Both the position numbers and the translations under genes were made by a program. This document shows positions 19,941-29,232 of a stretch of DNA of 64,000 nt, piece after piece (position 1 is the stretch's first letter; every line of letters begins with the position of its first letter). Under the pieces are notes generated by a model that saw nothing but the letters and a program-made list of their open reading frames with translations, searched no databases and was not told where the DNA came from. The DNA is taken from contig NZ_CP018870.1 in assembly GCF_001941845.1 (NCBI RefSeq), positions 4,284,001 through 4,348,000 on the forward strand. Direction: 5' to 3'. The stretch is from Streptomyces sp. TN58. Its GTDB lineage: Bacteria > Actinomycetota > Actinomycetes > Streptomycetales > Streptomycetaceae.

Positions 19941-21163
19941 TAGGCGGCGCCCACGATGCGGCCCACGACCTCGCCGAGGCCGACACGCGTGCCGTCCGGG
20001 CCCGGGGCCCAGGCGGTCAGGGTGACGGTGTCCCCGTCCTCCAGGAAGGTGCGCTTGCCGTCGGCGAGCTCGATGGCGTCGCGGCCGTTCCAGGTGAGCT
20101 CCAGCAGCGAACCGCGCTGGCCCACCTCGGGCCCGCTGACGGTGCCCGAGCCGAAGACGTCCCCGGTGCGCAGGGAGGCGCCGTTGACGGTCATGTGGGC
20201 GAGCTGCTGGGCGGCCGTCCAGTACATCGTCGCGAACGGCGGCTGAGCCACCTCCTGCCCGTTGACGGCGACGCTGATGTGAAGGTCGAAGCCGCCGGGG
20301 CGGTCGACGGCCGTGTCGTCCAGGTAGGGCAGGAGCGGGAAGTCCCGGGCGGGCGGGGTGACGCGGGCGGCGTCCAGGGCCTCCAGGGGGGTCACCCACG
20401 CGGAGACGGAGGTGGCGAAGGACTTGCCGAGGAAGGGGCCGAGTGGTACGTACTCCCAGGCCTGGATGTCGCGCGCCGACCAGTCGTTGAGCAGGAACAG
20501 CCCGAAGACGTGGTCCTCGAACGCCCCCAGCGGCACCGGGCGGCCCAGCTCGGACGGGGCGCCGACGACGAAGCCGACCTCGGCCTCGATGTCGAGCTTG
20601 ACGGACGGCCCGAAGACGGGCGCCGGGTCGGTGGGCGCCTTGCGCTGGCCGGAGGGCCGTACGACGTCGGTGCCGGAGACCACGATCGTGCCGGAGCGGC
20701 CGTGGTAACCGATCGGCAGGTGCTTCCAGTTGGGCGTCAGCGCGTCGCCGTCCGGGCGGAACATCCGCCCGACGTTGGTCGCGTGGTGCTCGCTCGCGTA
20801 GAAGTCGACGTAGTCGGCGACCTCGTAGGGCAGGTGCAGCGTGACCTCGTCCAGCGGCAGCAGGTGCGGCTCGACCGTGGGGCGGTGGCCGGGGTCGGTC
20901 ACCCACGCGGTCAGCGCGCGCCGCACGTCGCGCCACGCGGTCCGCCCGGCGGCCAGCAGCGGGTTGAGGCTGGAGTGGCCGAGCAGCCCGGCGTACGGGG
21001 AGCCGAGCGCGACCGCGGCGGCTCCCGCGTCGAGCACGTGCCCGCCGATGCGGACACCGATCCGGCGGCGTTCCTCACCGGCGGCCGAGAAGACGCCGTA
21101 GGGGAGGTTGTGCGGCCCGAACGGGTCGCCCTCGGGTACATCGAGGGGGCTCTGCTGGGGCAT
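19940..21163 (-). CDS. fumarylacetoacetase
   Basis: 407 residues. N-terminal SH3-like domain followed by the FAH catalytic fold with DYVDFYASEHHATNVGRMFR, PIGYHGRSGTIVVSG, EAEVGFVVG, LLNDWSARDIQAWEYVPLG and GSGTVSGPE. The enzyme hydrolyses fumarylacetoacetate to fumarate and acetoacetate, the last step of tyrosine/homogentisate breakdown, in the cytoplasm. Usual family length. No other tyrosine-catabolism gene lies nearby. The stop codon TAG abuts the 84-bp repeat. Confidence 0.93.
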   Translation of the reverse strand: MPQQSPLDVPEGDPFGPHNLPYGVFSAAGEERRRIGVRIGGHVLDAGAAAVALGSPYAGLLGHSSLNPLLAAGRTAWRDVRRALTAWVTDPGHRPTVEPHLLPLDEVTLHLPYEVADYVDFYASEHHATNVGRMFRPDGDALTPNWKHLPIGYHGRSGTIVVSGTDVVRPSGQRKAPTDPAPVFGPSVKLDIEAEVGFVVGAPSELGRPVPLGAFEDHVFGLFLLNDWSARDIQAWEYVPLGPFLGKSFATSVSAWVTPLEALDAARVTPPARDFPLLPYLDDTAVDRPGGFDLHISVAVNGQEVAQPPFATMYWTAAQQLAHMTVNGASLRTGDVFGSGTVSGPEVGQRGSLLELTWNGRDAIELADGKRTFLEDGDTVTLTAWAPGPDGTRVGLGEVVGRIVGAA

Positions 21164-21214
21164 GGGGTACTGCCTCGCTTTCGACGCGGTCCGGGGGTAT
21201 CCCGGGGGCTTGTT

Positions 21215-21229
21215 GACACGTTACGTGTC
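21215..21229. promoter_or_regulatory. palindromic operator-like site between fah and HAD genes
   Basis: GACACG-TTA-CGTGTC, perfect 6-bp arms, in the 141-bp divergent region. A regulator binding here could control the fumarylacetoacetase gene, the HAD gene, or both. Confidence 0.4.
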
Positions 21230-21304
21230 CGAGGGGGCGCGTGGGAGGCCGGATTCGCGCTCTATTTGTAGGACTTGTCCAAAGGGGTCCGTATCCTTGG
21301 CGCC

Positions 21305-22123
21305 GTGACTTCCGCGCCTCTTCCGGCCCTCCCCTTCGCCTTGATCGCCACTGACCTGGACGGGACTCTGCTGCGTGCCGGGGACACCGTTTCGGCCCGT
21401 TCCCAGGCGGCTCTCGACACCGCCAGGGCGGCCGGCGCCCGGCACGTCATCGTCACCGGCCGTCCCGTCCCGCAGGTCCGACACGTCTTCGACGGACTCG
21501 GCTACACAGGGCTCGCGGTGTGCGCGCAGGGCGCGCAGGTGTACGACGCGGCGCGCGGCCGGCTGCTGCACTCCGTGTCCATGGACCGGGAGCTGGCGGA
21601 GGTGGCCCTCGGCAAGATCGAGGCGGAGGTCGGCGAGGTCTACGCGGCCGTGAACCAGGACGGCCTGGACGCGGAGATGCTGATGGGCCCGGGCTACCGG
21701 ATGTGGCACCCGCACCTGCCGACGGTCCGGGTGGCCCGGCGCTCGGACCTGTGGGCGGCGCCGATCAACAAGGTGCTGCTCCAGCACCCACAGCTGGACG
21801 ACGACGAGCTGACCCGGGTCGCGCGGTCGGTGGTCGGGGACCTGGTGAACGTCACGATGGCCGGGGAGTACACCGTGGAGCTCCAGCCGCCGGGCATCGA
21901 CAAGGCCGGCGGGCTCGCCCGGGCTGCGGACGTGCTGGGGGCGTCCCCGGCCGGGGCGATCGCCTTCGGGGACATGCCGAACGACATCCCGATGTTCGCG
22001 TGGGCGGCGTGGGGGGTGGCCATGGCCAACTCGCACCCAGAGCTCGCGGCGGTGGCCGACGAGGTGACCCTGTCCAACGAGGCCGACGGGATCGCGGTGG
22101 TGCTGGAGCGGCTGTTCGGCTGA
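21305..22123 (+). CDS. Cof-type HAD hydrolase (sugar/nucleotide phosphatase family)
   Basis: 272 residues. HAD motif I DLDGTLL is near residue 16, motif II is the threonine of VIVTGRP, Lys in PPGIDKAGGL, and motif IV GDMPNDIPMF. The C2B cap domain lies between. Such cytoplasmic enzymes dephosphorylate sugar or flavin phosphates; the substrate cannot be told from sequence. GTG start chosen over an upstream ATG (21275) because conservation begins at ALIATDLDGTLL and the upstream part lies in the promoter zone. Confidence 0.85.
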   Translation: MTSAPLPALPFALIATDLDGTLLRAGDTVSARSQAALDTARAAGARHVIVTGRPVPQVRHVFDGLGYTGLAVCAQGAQVYDAARGRLLHSVSMDRELAEVALGKIEAEVGEVYAAVNQDGLDAEMLMGPGYRMWHPHLPTVRVARRSDLWAAPINKVLLQHPQLDDDELTRVARSVVGDLVNVTMAGEYTVELQPPGIDKAGGLARAADVLGASPAGAIAFGDMPNDIPMFAWAAWGVAMANSHPELAAVADEVTLSNEADGIAVVLERLFG

Positions 22124-22169
22124 CCCCGGCCGCACGTGACCGCCGGCGGCACGCGGGGGCGGTGCGCGC

Positions 22170-24176
22170 TCAGCCCGCCGCGCGCGGGATCCGGCGCTCC
22201 CACGTGCGGTGGAAGACGACCTCGTCCCCCTCCCGGCACACCACCTCGTCCGCCGTCAGGAAGCCGCCCTCGTCGCACCGGATCTCCGAGCTGGTCTCCA
22301 CCCGCGCCTCCCAGCCCGAGTCCGGCCGGTGGAGCCGGATCCGCCACTGCGAGCGGGCCCGGGCCGACAGCGGGTCCCCGTCCTGGATCTCGTACACCTC
22401 CGTCGCCTCCTCGCCGTACTCCAGGCCGTCCGGGTAGACCCGGGTGCCGCCGTAGCGCGGGTCGACCTCCAGCCGCCAGGTCCCGCGCGCGACGTCCCGT
22501 ACGACCAGCCGCTCCGGGCCCGGCTCGTCCAGCGTGGCCGGGACCGAGACGCCCAGGGGCGGCGCCTGCTCCGGCGGCTCGAAGACGATCCCGGCCTCCC
22601 CGGCCGGGGAGGCCGCCCGCACCGGCAGGGTCACCGAGCTGCCCACCGGGTCCAGCGTCCAGCCGGCCTCGGAACCGGCCCGCGGCCAGATCCACGGCCA
22701 GTACGCGGAGGACACCGCGAGGCGGATCCGGTGGCCCGGGGGGAAGGCGTGGCCGATGCCGTTCAGCTCGAAGGACACGTCCTCGTACGAGCCCACCGGC
22801 CACGGCACGGCCCGGTCCCGGCCCTGGCGGGCGGAGAGGTTCAGCGCGCCCCGCGTGACCAGCGTGGAGGAGCCGTCCGGGGCGACGTCGCACAGCCGGG
22901 CCACGACCTGCCCGTACGGCACGTCGAGCCGCAGCCGCAGGGTCACCGACGGGCGGCCCAGGATCTCCACCGGCTCCGCTCCGCTCACCGGGAACTCGAA
23001 GCAGGCGGACTTCGCGTCCTCCTCCCGCTGGTCCGGCGGCAGGTCGGCGTCGTTGCCGAAGGGGAAGAAGCGGCCCGCGTCCAGTCCGGTGTGCTGGGGG
23101 GAGGCGACGGCCACCGGCGGGCCCTGGAAGACGTACGGCACGGGGATCACGGTCGGCGAGGGCCAGGCCCTCTCGCCCACCCAGCGCCCCGGCAGCTCCT
23201 CGTACACGGTCGCCGGCGGGTGCGCGTCACTGATCCAGGCGCGCAGCAGGGGCTCCTCCAGCACCGCGGTGTCGGCCCCCTTCAGCCAGTGGTCCCACCA
23301 GCGCAGGGTCTCCTGGAGGAAGCCGATCGCGGGCCCCGGCGGCAGCCCACGGTCCGGGTACTGGTGCGACCAGGGGCCGATCAGGCCCCGTACGCGGTCC
23401 TTCGGCAGGTGCTCGACCAGCCGCAGCACGGTGTCCCGGTACGGGTCGTGCCAGCCGCCGACCGCCAGCACGGCCGCGCCGATCGCCCCGTAGTCCTCGC
23501 AGACGCTGCCGTGGCGCCAGTAGGCGTCGCGGGTCTGGTGCGAGAGCCAGGTGTGGATCAGCGGTTCCACCGCCTCCAGCCGGTCCAGCCACTGCGCGCG
23601 CCAGCCGTCCCCGGCGTGCAGCGGGTCCGGTGGCCGGGAGGCGAAGGCCAGCATGGTCGCCGCCCACGCGTGCATGTCCACGGCGAGCACCGACCCGCCC
23701 ATGTAGTGCACGTCGTTGTCGTAGCGGTCGTCGGTCGAGCAGACGGTGACGACCGCCTTGAGGGGCTCGGGGGCGAGAGCGGCGATCTGGAGGGCGTTGC
23801 ACCCGCCCCACGAGATCCCGAACATCCCCACCGACCCCGTGCACCACTCCTGCGCCGCCAGCCACTCCACCACCGCGACCCCGTCGGCGAGCTCGCGGGC
23901 GTCGTACTCGTCACCGGGCTGGCCGCCGCTGCACCCGTGCCCGCGCACGTCCACCCGTACGGAGGCGTAGCCGTGGCCCGCGTACCAGGGGTGGCGCTGC
24001 CAGTCGCGCGGCGCGGTCCAGTCGGTGAGCCGGTACGGCAGGTACTCCAGCAGGGCCGGTACGGGCTGGTCGGTCACGGGGCGCCAGATCCGCGCGTACA
24101 GCTCCACACCGTCGGGGAGCGGGATCCGGACATCCTCGCGGGTGGTGCCGTACGGGAACTCGGTTCGGATGATCAT
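22170..24176 (-). CDS. CocE/NonD family serine hydrolase (X-Pro dipeptidyl-peptidase-like)
   Basis: 668 residues. Alpha/beta-hydrolase domain with nucleophile motif GISWGG (Ser about 115), RVDVRGHGCSGG oxyanion region, and a probable acid/base pair in VGGWHDPYRD and GPWSHQYPDRG. The C-terminal half is the jelly-roll domain of the X-Pro dipeptidyl-peptidase C-terminal type (GHRIRLAVSSAYWPWIWPR). Cytoplasmic, no signal peptide. The family hydrolyses esters and amides, including acyl-peptides and cocaine; the physiological substrate is unknown. Start at the ATG before IIRTEFPYG. Confidence 0.85.
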   Translation of the reverse strand: MIIRTEFPYGTTREDVRIPLPDGVELYARIWRPVTDQPVPALLEYLPYRLTDWTAPRDWQRHPWYAGHGYASVRVDVRGHGCSGGQPGDEYDARELADGVAVVEWLAAQEWCTGSVGMFGISWGGCNALQIAALAPEPLKAVVTVCSTDDRYDNDVHYMGGSVLAVDMHAWAATMLAFASRPPDPLHAGDGWRAQWLDRLEAVEPLIHTWLSHQTRDAYWRHGSVCEDYGAIGAAVLAVGGWHDPYRDTVLRLVEHLPKDRVRGLIGPWSHQYPDRGLPPGPAIGFLQETLRWWDHWLKGADTAVLEEPLLRAWISDAHPPATVYEELPGRWVGERAWPSPTVIPVPYVFQGPPVAVASPQHTGLDAGRFFPFGNDADLPPDQREEDAKSACFEFPVSGAEPVEILGRPSVTLRLRLDVPYGQVVARLCDVAPDGSSTLVTRGALNLSARQGRDRAVPWPVGSYEDVSFELNGIGHAFPPGHRIRLAVSSAYWPWIWPRAGSEAGWTLDPVGSSVTLPVRAASPAGEAGIVFEPPEQAPPLGVSVPATLDEPGPERLVVRDVARGTWRLEVDPRYGGTRVYPDGLEYGEEATEVYEIQDGDPLSARARSQWRIRLHRPDSGWEARVETSSEIRCDEGGFLTADEVVCREGDEVVFHRTWERRIPRAAG

Positions 24177-24375
24177 CGGTTCTGCCGCCCATCGCCTCGC
24201 CGCAGCCTCAGTGGAGTTCCGGGCAAAACGTACGCTCCGGTTGTTCCAGCTCTTCCCGAACATACCGGTGCTCATCGGGCAGTGTGGGGAGGGTGGCCGG
24301 GAAGGCCCTCTCGGTGATCGAAAACAGACCCGATACGCTGGCTTGAGTGATGGCAGCGACACATCGACAATCCAT

Positions 24376-24399
24376 GTGATCGTCAGCGTGATCGTCAGC
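24376..24399 (+). repeat. tandem 12-bp repeat before the prenyl synthase gene
   Basis: GTGATCGTCAGC repeated twice without interruption, ending 18 bp before the start codon and immediately upstream of the AGGAG ribosome-binding site. Could be an operator or a translational leader element. Confidence 0.45.
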
Positions 24400-24416
24400 A
24401 GACAGGAGTACCCCTC

Positions 24417-25427
24417 GTGACCGTCGTCGGGCCGTTCGGACTGAGCGTGCGGGACCAGGCTCTTGAGACCGATGTCCAGGCCGGACTGGCCGCCGTCGAG
24501 GCGGGTCTGCTGGAAGCCACCAAGAGCGAAGTCCCCTTCATCACCGAGGCCGCGCAGCACCTGGTCCGGGCCGGCGGCAAGCGGTTCCGGCCGCTGCTGG
24601 TCATGCTCGCGTCCCGGTTCGGCGACCCCTACGCGCCCGGGATCGTCCCGTCCGCGGTGGTCGTCGAGCTCACCCACCTGGCGACGCTCTACCACGACGA
24701 CGTCATGGACGAGGCCGACGTGCGCCGCGGCGTGGAGAGCGCCAACGCCCGCTGGGGCAACTCCGTGGCCGTCCTGACGGGTGACTTCCTCTTCGCCCGC
24801 GCCTCGCACATCCTGGCCGACCTCGGACCCGAGGCCGTCCGCATCCAGGCCGAGGCCTTCGAGCGGCTGGTGACGGGCCAGATCCTGGAGACGGCCGGCC
24901 CGCGCGACGGCCGCGACCCCGTCGCCCACTACCTCGACGTCATCGCCGGCAAGACCGGCTCGCTGATCGCGGTCTCCGGCCGCTTCGGCGCGCTGATGTC
25001 CGGCGCCGACGAGTCGGTCGTCGACATCCTGACCCAGTACGGCGAGCGGCTCGGCACCGCCTTCCAGCTCGCCGACGACGTCCTCGACATCGCCTCCGAC
25101 GCCCACGAGTCCGGCAAGACCCCGGGCACCGACCTGCGCGAGGGCATCCCGACGCTGCCCGTGCTGCGGCTGCGCGAGATGGCCGCGCGGGACGGCCGTC
25201 CGGAGGACCTGGAACTCGTCGCGCTGCTGGACGGCGACCTGACGGACGACGCCCGGCACGCCGAGGTGCTGACCCGACTGCGGGCGCACCCGGCCCTGGA
25301 GCAGGCCCGGCGCGACACCATCCGCTACGCGCAGGACGCGCGCGCCACGCTCGCACCGCTGCCCGAGTGCTTCGCGAAGGCGGCTCTGGAGGAGCTGTGC
25401 GACGCGGTGGTGCACCGCGCCGGCTGA
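24417..25427 (+). CDS. long-chain trans-polyprenyl diphosphate synthase
   Basis: 336 residues. First aspartate-rich motif Asp94-Asp95-x-x-Asp98 (YHDDVMDEADVRRG) and second motif Asp220-Asp221-x-x-Asp224 (QLADDVLDIASD); GGKRFRPLL binds isopentenyl diphosphate. Small residues and the class length fit hepta- to nonaprenyl synthases that make the menaquinone side chain. GTG start with AGGAG 9 nt upstream. Monocistronic, followed by a terminator. Its product is probably the precursor of the quinone used by complex I encoded on either side. Confidence 0.88.
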   Translation: MTVVGPFGLSVRDQALETDVQAGLAAVEAGLLEATKSEVPFITEAAQHLVRAGGKRFRPLLVMLASRFGDPYAPGIVPSAVVVELTHLATLYHDDVMDEADVRRGVESANARWGNSVAVLTGDFLFARASHILADLGPEAVRIQAEAFERLVTGQILETAGPRDGRDPVAHYLDVIAGKTGSLIAVSGRFGALMSGADESVVDILTQYGERLGTAFQLADDVLDIASDAHESGKTPGTDLREGIPTLPVLRLREMAARDGRPEDLELVALLDGDLTDDARHAEVLTRLRAHPALEQARRDTIRYAQDARATLAPLPECFAKAALEELCDAVVHRAG

Positions 25428-25464
25428 CCCCCGCGAACGGGCGGCCGACGCCCGACGGCGCCGG

Positions 25465-25512
25465 ACGGGCCCTCCGCCCCCGGACCCCTACGGGTCGGGG
25501 GCGGAGGGCCCG
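25465..25512 (+). terminator. terminator of the prenyl synthase gene
   Basis: Arms of about 22 bp (25465-25487 and 25491-25512) around a short CTAC loop, 38 bp past the stop codon; essentially perfect pairing. Confidence 0.8.
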
Positions 25513-25667
25513 TTCCATGTCATCCCACGGTCGTACGCCCAGTTGCTTCCGGGGACTGACGCCCCGCAGCCGCCGTTTTGGTCAGATTGATTCATCAACC
25601 CCACCGGATCGGGTGAGCGCGGCGACACCCGGATCGCCGCAGTCGACACAGAGGGCAGGGCACTGAC

Positions 25668-26879
25668 ATGGCAGCGAACACCAAGACTTCTCGCAAGGCC
25701 GCCCGGTACGCGGTACCGGTCGCGGTGGCGGGTGTCGCCGCGGCGAGCGTGGCGATGGTCCCGGCCTTCGCCAACTCCGGCGGGCCCGACCTGCCCAAGG
25801 TGACGGCGCAGCAGCTGATCGAGAAGGTCGCCGCCTCGGAGGTGGAGCAGCTGTCGGGGACGGCGAAGATCAGCACCGACCTCGGCCTGCCGAAGCTCGC
25901 CTCCGGGCTGCTCGGCGGCGGCGGTGTCGCGGGCGGCTCGGCGAACCCCGAGGACAAGGTCGCGCAGCTGGCGAACGGCACCCACACCTTCCGCGTGGCG
26001 GCCGACGGCGAGGACCGCCAGCGGCTGACCTTCCTGGACGGCAAGGACGAGTACAGCCTCATCCACAACGGCGACGACGTGTGGGGCTACGACTCCAAGT
26101 CGAACGAGGTCTTCCACGAGAAGGCGTCCTCCGCGGACCGGGCCGGCAAGGGCGAGGGCAAGGAGCACAAGACCGGCGACCGGCTCGCCGCCTCCCCCCA
26201 GAAGCTCGCCGAGGAGATCCTCGCGGCCGCCGGCCCCACCACGGACATCAGCGTGGGCGAGACCGCGCAGGTGGCCGGCCGGGACGCCTACCAGCTGGTG
26301 CTCAAGCCGAAGCAGGCCGGCTCGACGGTCGGCTCGGTGCAGATCGCGGTGGACGCCGGCAACGGCGTGCCGCTGCGCGTGCGGCTGCTCTCGGCGCAGG
26401 GCGGCAAGCCGATCGTGGACGCCGGATTCACCAAGGTGGACTTCGCCAAGCCGTCCGCCGACACCTTCGCCTTCACCCCGCCCAAGGGCGCCAAGGTGAC
26501 CGAGGGCGCGGACGGGCACGGCCAGGGCGACAAGGGCGGCGCGTTCAAGGCACTGGAGTCCTTCCCCGGCCTGGACGGCCTCGCCGGCGGCCCGGGCGGC
26601 AAGGGCGACGTGAAGGTGCTCGGCGAGGGCTGGGCGACGATCGCGCGCATCGACTCCGGTGCGGGCAGGAGCCTGAAGGACCTGGAGAACGACAAGAACG
26701 CGCCCAAGGAGGCCAAGCAGTTCCTCGACTCCCTCGGGGACAAGGTCAACGGGAAGTTCGGTGAGGGCCGGGTCATGTCGACCCGCCTGTTCAACGTCCT
26801 GGTCACCGACGACGGCAAGGTCTACGCCGGCGCGGTCACCAAGGACTCGCTGGTGAAGGCGGCCGACGCCGACAAGTAG
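25668..26879 (+). CDS. secreted LolA-like (DUF2092-type) lipid-carrier protein
   Basis: 403 residues. Signal peptide or N-terminal anchor at about 10-36 (RKAARYAVPVAVAGVAAASV region, ending FANS). The body has the LolA-like pattern: helix, then repeated beta-strands (GTHTFRVAADGEDRQRLTFL, DGKDEYSLIHNGDDVWGYDS in sequence), and AGRDAYQLVLKPK. Gly/Lys-rich linkers separate it from a C-terminal ~110-residue segment. Probably binds lipid or lipoprotein outside the membrane. ATG with AGGGCA 7 nt upstream. Confidence 0.75.
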   Translation: MAANTKTSRKAARYAVPVAVAGVAAASVAMVPAFANSGGPDLPKVTAQQLIEKVAASEVEQLSGTAKISTDLGLPKLASGLLGGGGVAGGSANPEDKVAQLANGTHTFRVAADGEDRQRLTFLDGKDEYSLIHNGDDVWGYDSKSNEVFHEKASSADRAGKGEGKEHKTGDRLAASPQKLAEEILAAAGPTTDISVGETAQVAGRDAYQLVLKPKQAGSTVGSVQIAVDAGNGVPLRVRLLSAQGGKPIVDAGFTKVDFAKPSADTFAFTPPKGAKVTEGADGHGQGDKGGAFKALESFPGLDGLAGGPGGKGDVKVLGEGWATIARIDSGAGRSLKDLENDKNAPKEAKQFLDSLGDKVNGKFGEGRVMSTRLFNVLVTDDGKVYAGAVTKDSLVKAADADK

Positions 26880-26899
26880 CCGCCGCGTGCGGTGAGCGC

Positions 26900-26936
26900 C
26901 GAGGGTGGGCGGGGACTGTGTCCCTGCCCACCCTCG
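26900..26936 (+). terminator. terminator of the LolA-like gene
   Basis: 17-bp arms (26900-26916 and 26920-26936) with one G-T wobble and a three-base loop, 20 bp after the stop codon. Confidence 0.8.
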
Positions 26937-26951
26937 CGTCGTTACCGGTGC

Positions 26952-26975
26952 CCGTACAGCGCGCCCGCTGTACGG
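26952..26975 (+). promoter_or_regulatory. 24-bp palindrome: operator and promoter of the toxin-antitoxin pair
   Basis: CCGTACAGCG-CGCC-CGCTGTACGG, perfect 10-bp arms, ending 8 nt before the antitoxin ATG. TACGGT within the right arm (26971-26976) is placed as a -10 whose start would coincide with the ATG. Ribbon-helix-helix antitoxins usually repress their own operon from such palindromes. Confidence 0.65.
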
Positions 26976-26983
26976 TGTTGGGC

Positions 26984-27187
26984 ATGTCGAGACACGTCAC
27001 CATCCGCCTGGACGAAGAGTTCCACGAGCGCCTCAAGGCGCGCGCGGCGGCACTGGGGACGACGGTCACCGCCCTGATCACAGAGGTCACGGAGCGTGAA
27101 CTCGACGAGGACCGGAAGAACTTCCTCTCCGGTATAGAGGAGTTCGCCGATCACTGGGGCTACTTCCAGGAGCGGTTCGGCAATTGA
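26984..27187 (+). CDS. ribbon-helix-helix antitoxin-like DNA-binding protein
   Basis: 67 residues. The N-terminal RHH fold is HVTIRLDEEFHERLKARAAALG, written in two parts as strand HVTIRLDEE and helices through LITEVTEREL. The C-terminal ~22 residues (FLSGIEEFADHWGYFQERFG) are predicted to be the toxin-neutralising tail. No Shine-Dalgarno sequence precedes the ATG; with the -10 placed in the palindrome the mRNA would be leaderless. The stop overlaps the TTG start of the next gene. Confidence 0.75.
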   Translation: MSRHVTIRLDEEFHERLKARAAALGTTVTALITEVTERELDEDRKNFLSGIEEFADHWGYFQERFGN

Positions 27188-27600
27188 AGATCACCATGGA
27201 GTGGGCCTGGACCGCTCTGGCCCACCATCTCCCGTCAGATCCCGCCGTGTGGGATCCCTCCGGAGTGGCCGCCGCGGTCGCCCGGCACCAGAACGACCTG
27301 GTCATGGTGCCAGAACAGCCCGCCCCGGACACCGCGTGGCGGGCCGCCGCGTTTCTGCACACCCTCGCGGTCTGCCCGGCGCTGGAATCACCGATGAACG
27401 AGTTCTACGCCGCCGCCGCGACCCGCTCGTACCTGCGCGTGGCAGGCGCCGCGAAGCTGCCCTCGCCGGAGGAGCTGGGCGACCTGGTCGAGGCGGCGAA
27501 GCTGGGCCGCGCGGACGTCGCCGCGGTGGCCGCGGAGCTGCGCGCCCGGATGAGGGAGCCGCTGGAGGCCTCGTCCCGGGGCCGCGCCGAGGACGCCTGA
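27184..27600 (+). CDS. Fic/Doc-like toxin component with degenerate Fic motif
   Basis: 138 residues starting at a TTG that overlaps the antitoxin stop; an in-frame ATG follows at 27196. The pattern AFLHTLAVCPALESPMNEFYAAAATRSYLRVAG, here residues 56-88 in total, matches a Streptomyces family annotated as Fic-family toxins: helix, short P-A-L-E turn, N, helix with YL..AG. The canonical Fic motif HPFx(D/E)GN(G/K)R is not intact: C64-P65-A66-L67-E68 and N72-E73 replace it, so AMPylation or Doc-type kinase activity is doubtful. Context with an RHH partner supports a toxin-antitoxin role. Confidence 0.65.
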   Translation: MKITMEWAWTALAHHLPSDPAVWDPSGVAAAVARHQNDLVMVPEQPAPDTAWRAAAFLHTLAVCPALESPMNEFYAAAATRSYLRVAGAAKLPSPEELGDLVEAAKLGRADVAAVAAELRARMREPLEASSRGRAEDA

Positions 27601-27634
27601 GCTCCGGCACGATCCGGGCGGATCGTGCCGGAGC
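27601..27634 (+). terminator. terminator after the toxin-antitoxin operon
   Basis: Perfect 15-bp arms (27601-27615, 27620-27634) and a GGGC loop directly after the toxin stop codon. It also faces the end of the convergent aminopeptidase gene. Confidence 0.8.
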
Positions 27635-27681
27635 CCGAGGAGGGACAGAGGCCCGTGGAGGGGCCGGTGCCTCCCGTACGG

Positions 27682-29118
<1,437 letters not shown>

Positions 29119-29153
29119 AGACCATCATTCGGTCAGGGCGGTTCGGAAAACGG

Positions 29154-29190
29154 ACGATCCCCGGTACGGAGGTTCCGTACCGGGGATCGT
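29154..29190 (-). terminator. terminator of the rarD-like gene
   Basis: Perfect 17-bp arms (29154-29170, 29174-29190) with a GGT loop, 43 bp beyond the stop codon of the transporter gene on the minus strand. Confidence 0.75.
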
Positions 29191-29232
29191 GGGGCCGGGG
29201 GCGTTTGCCGGTGCGTGCCCCGCGGGCGGTCG

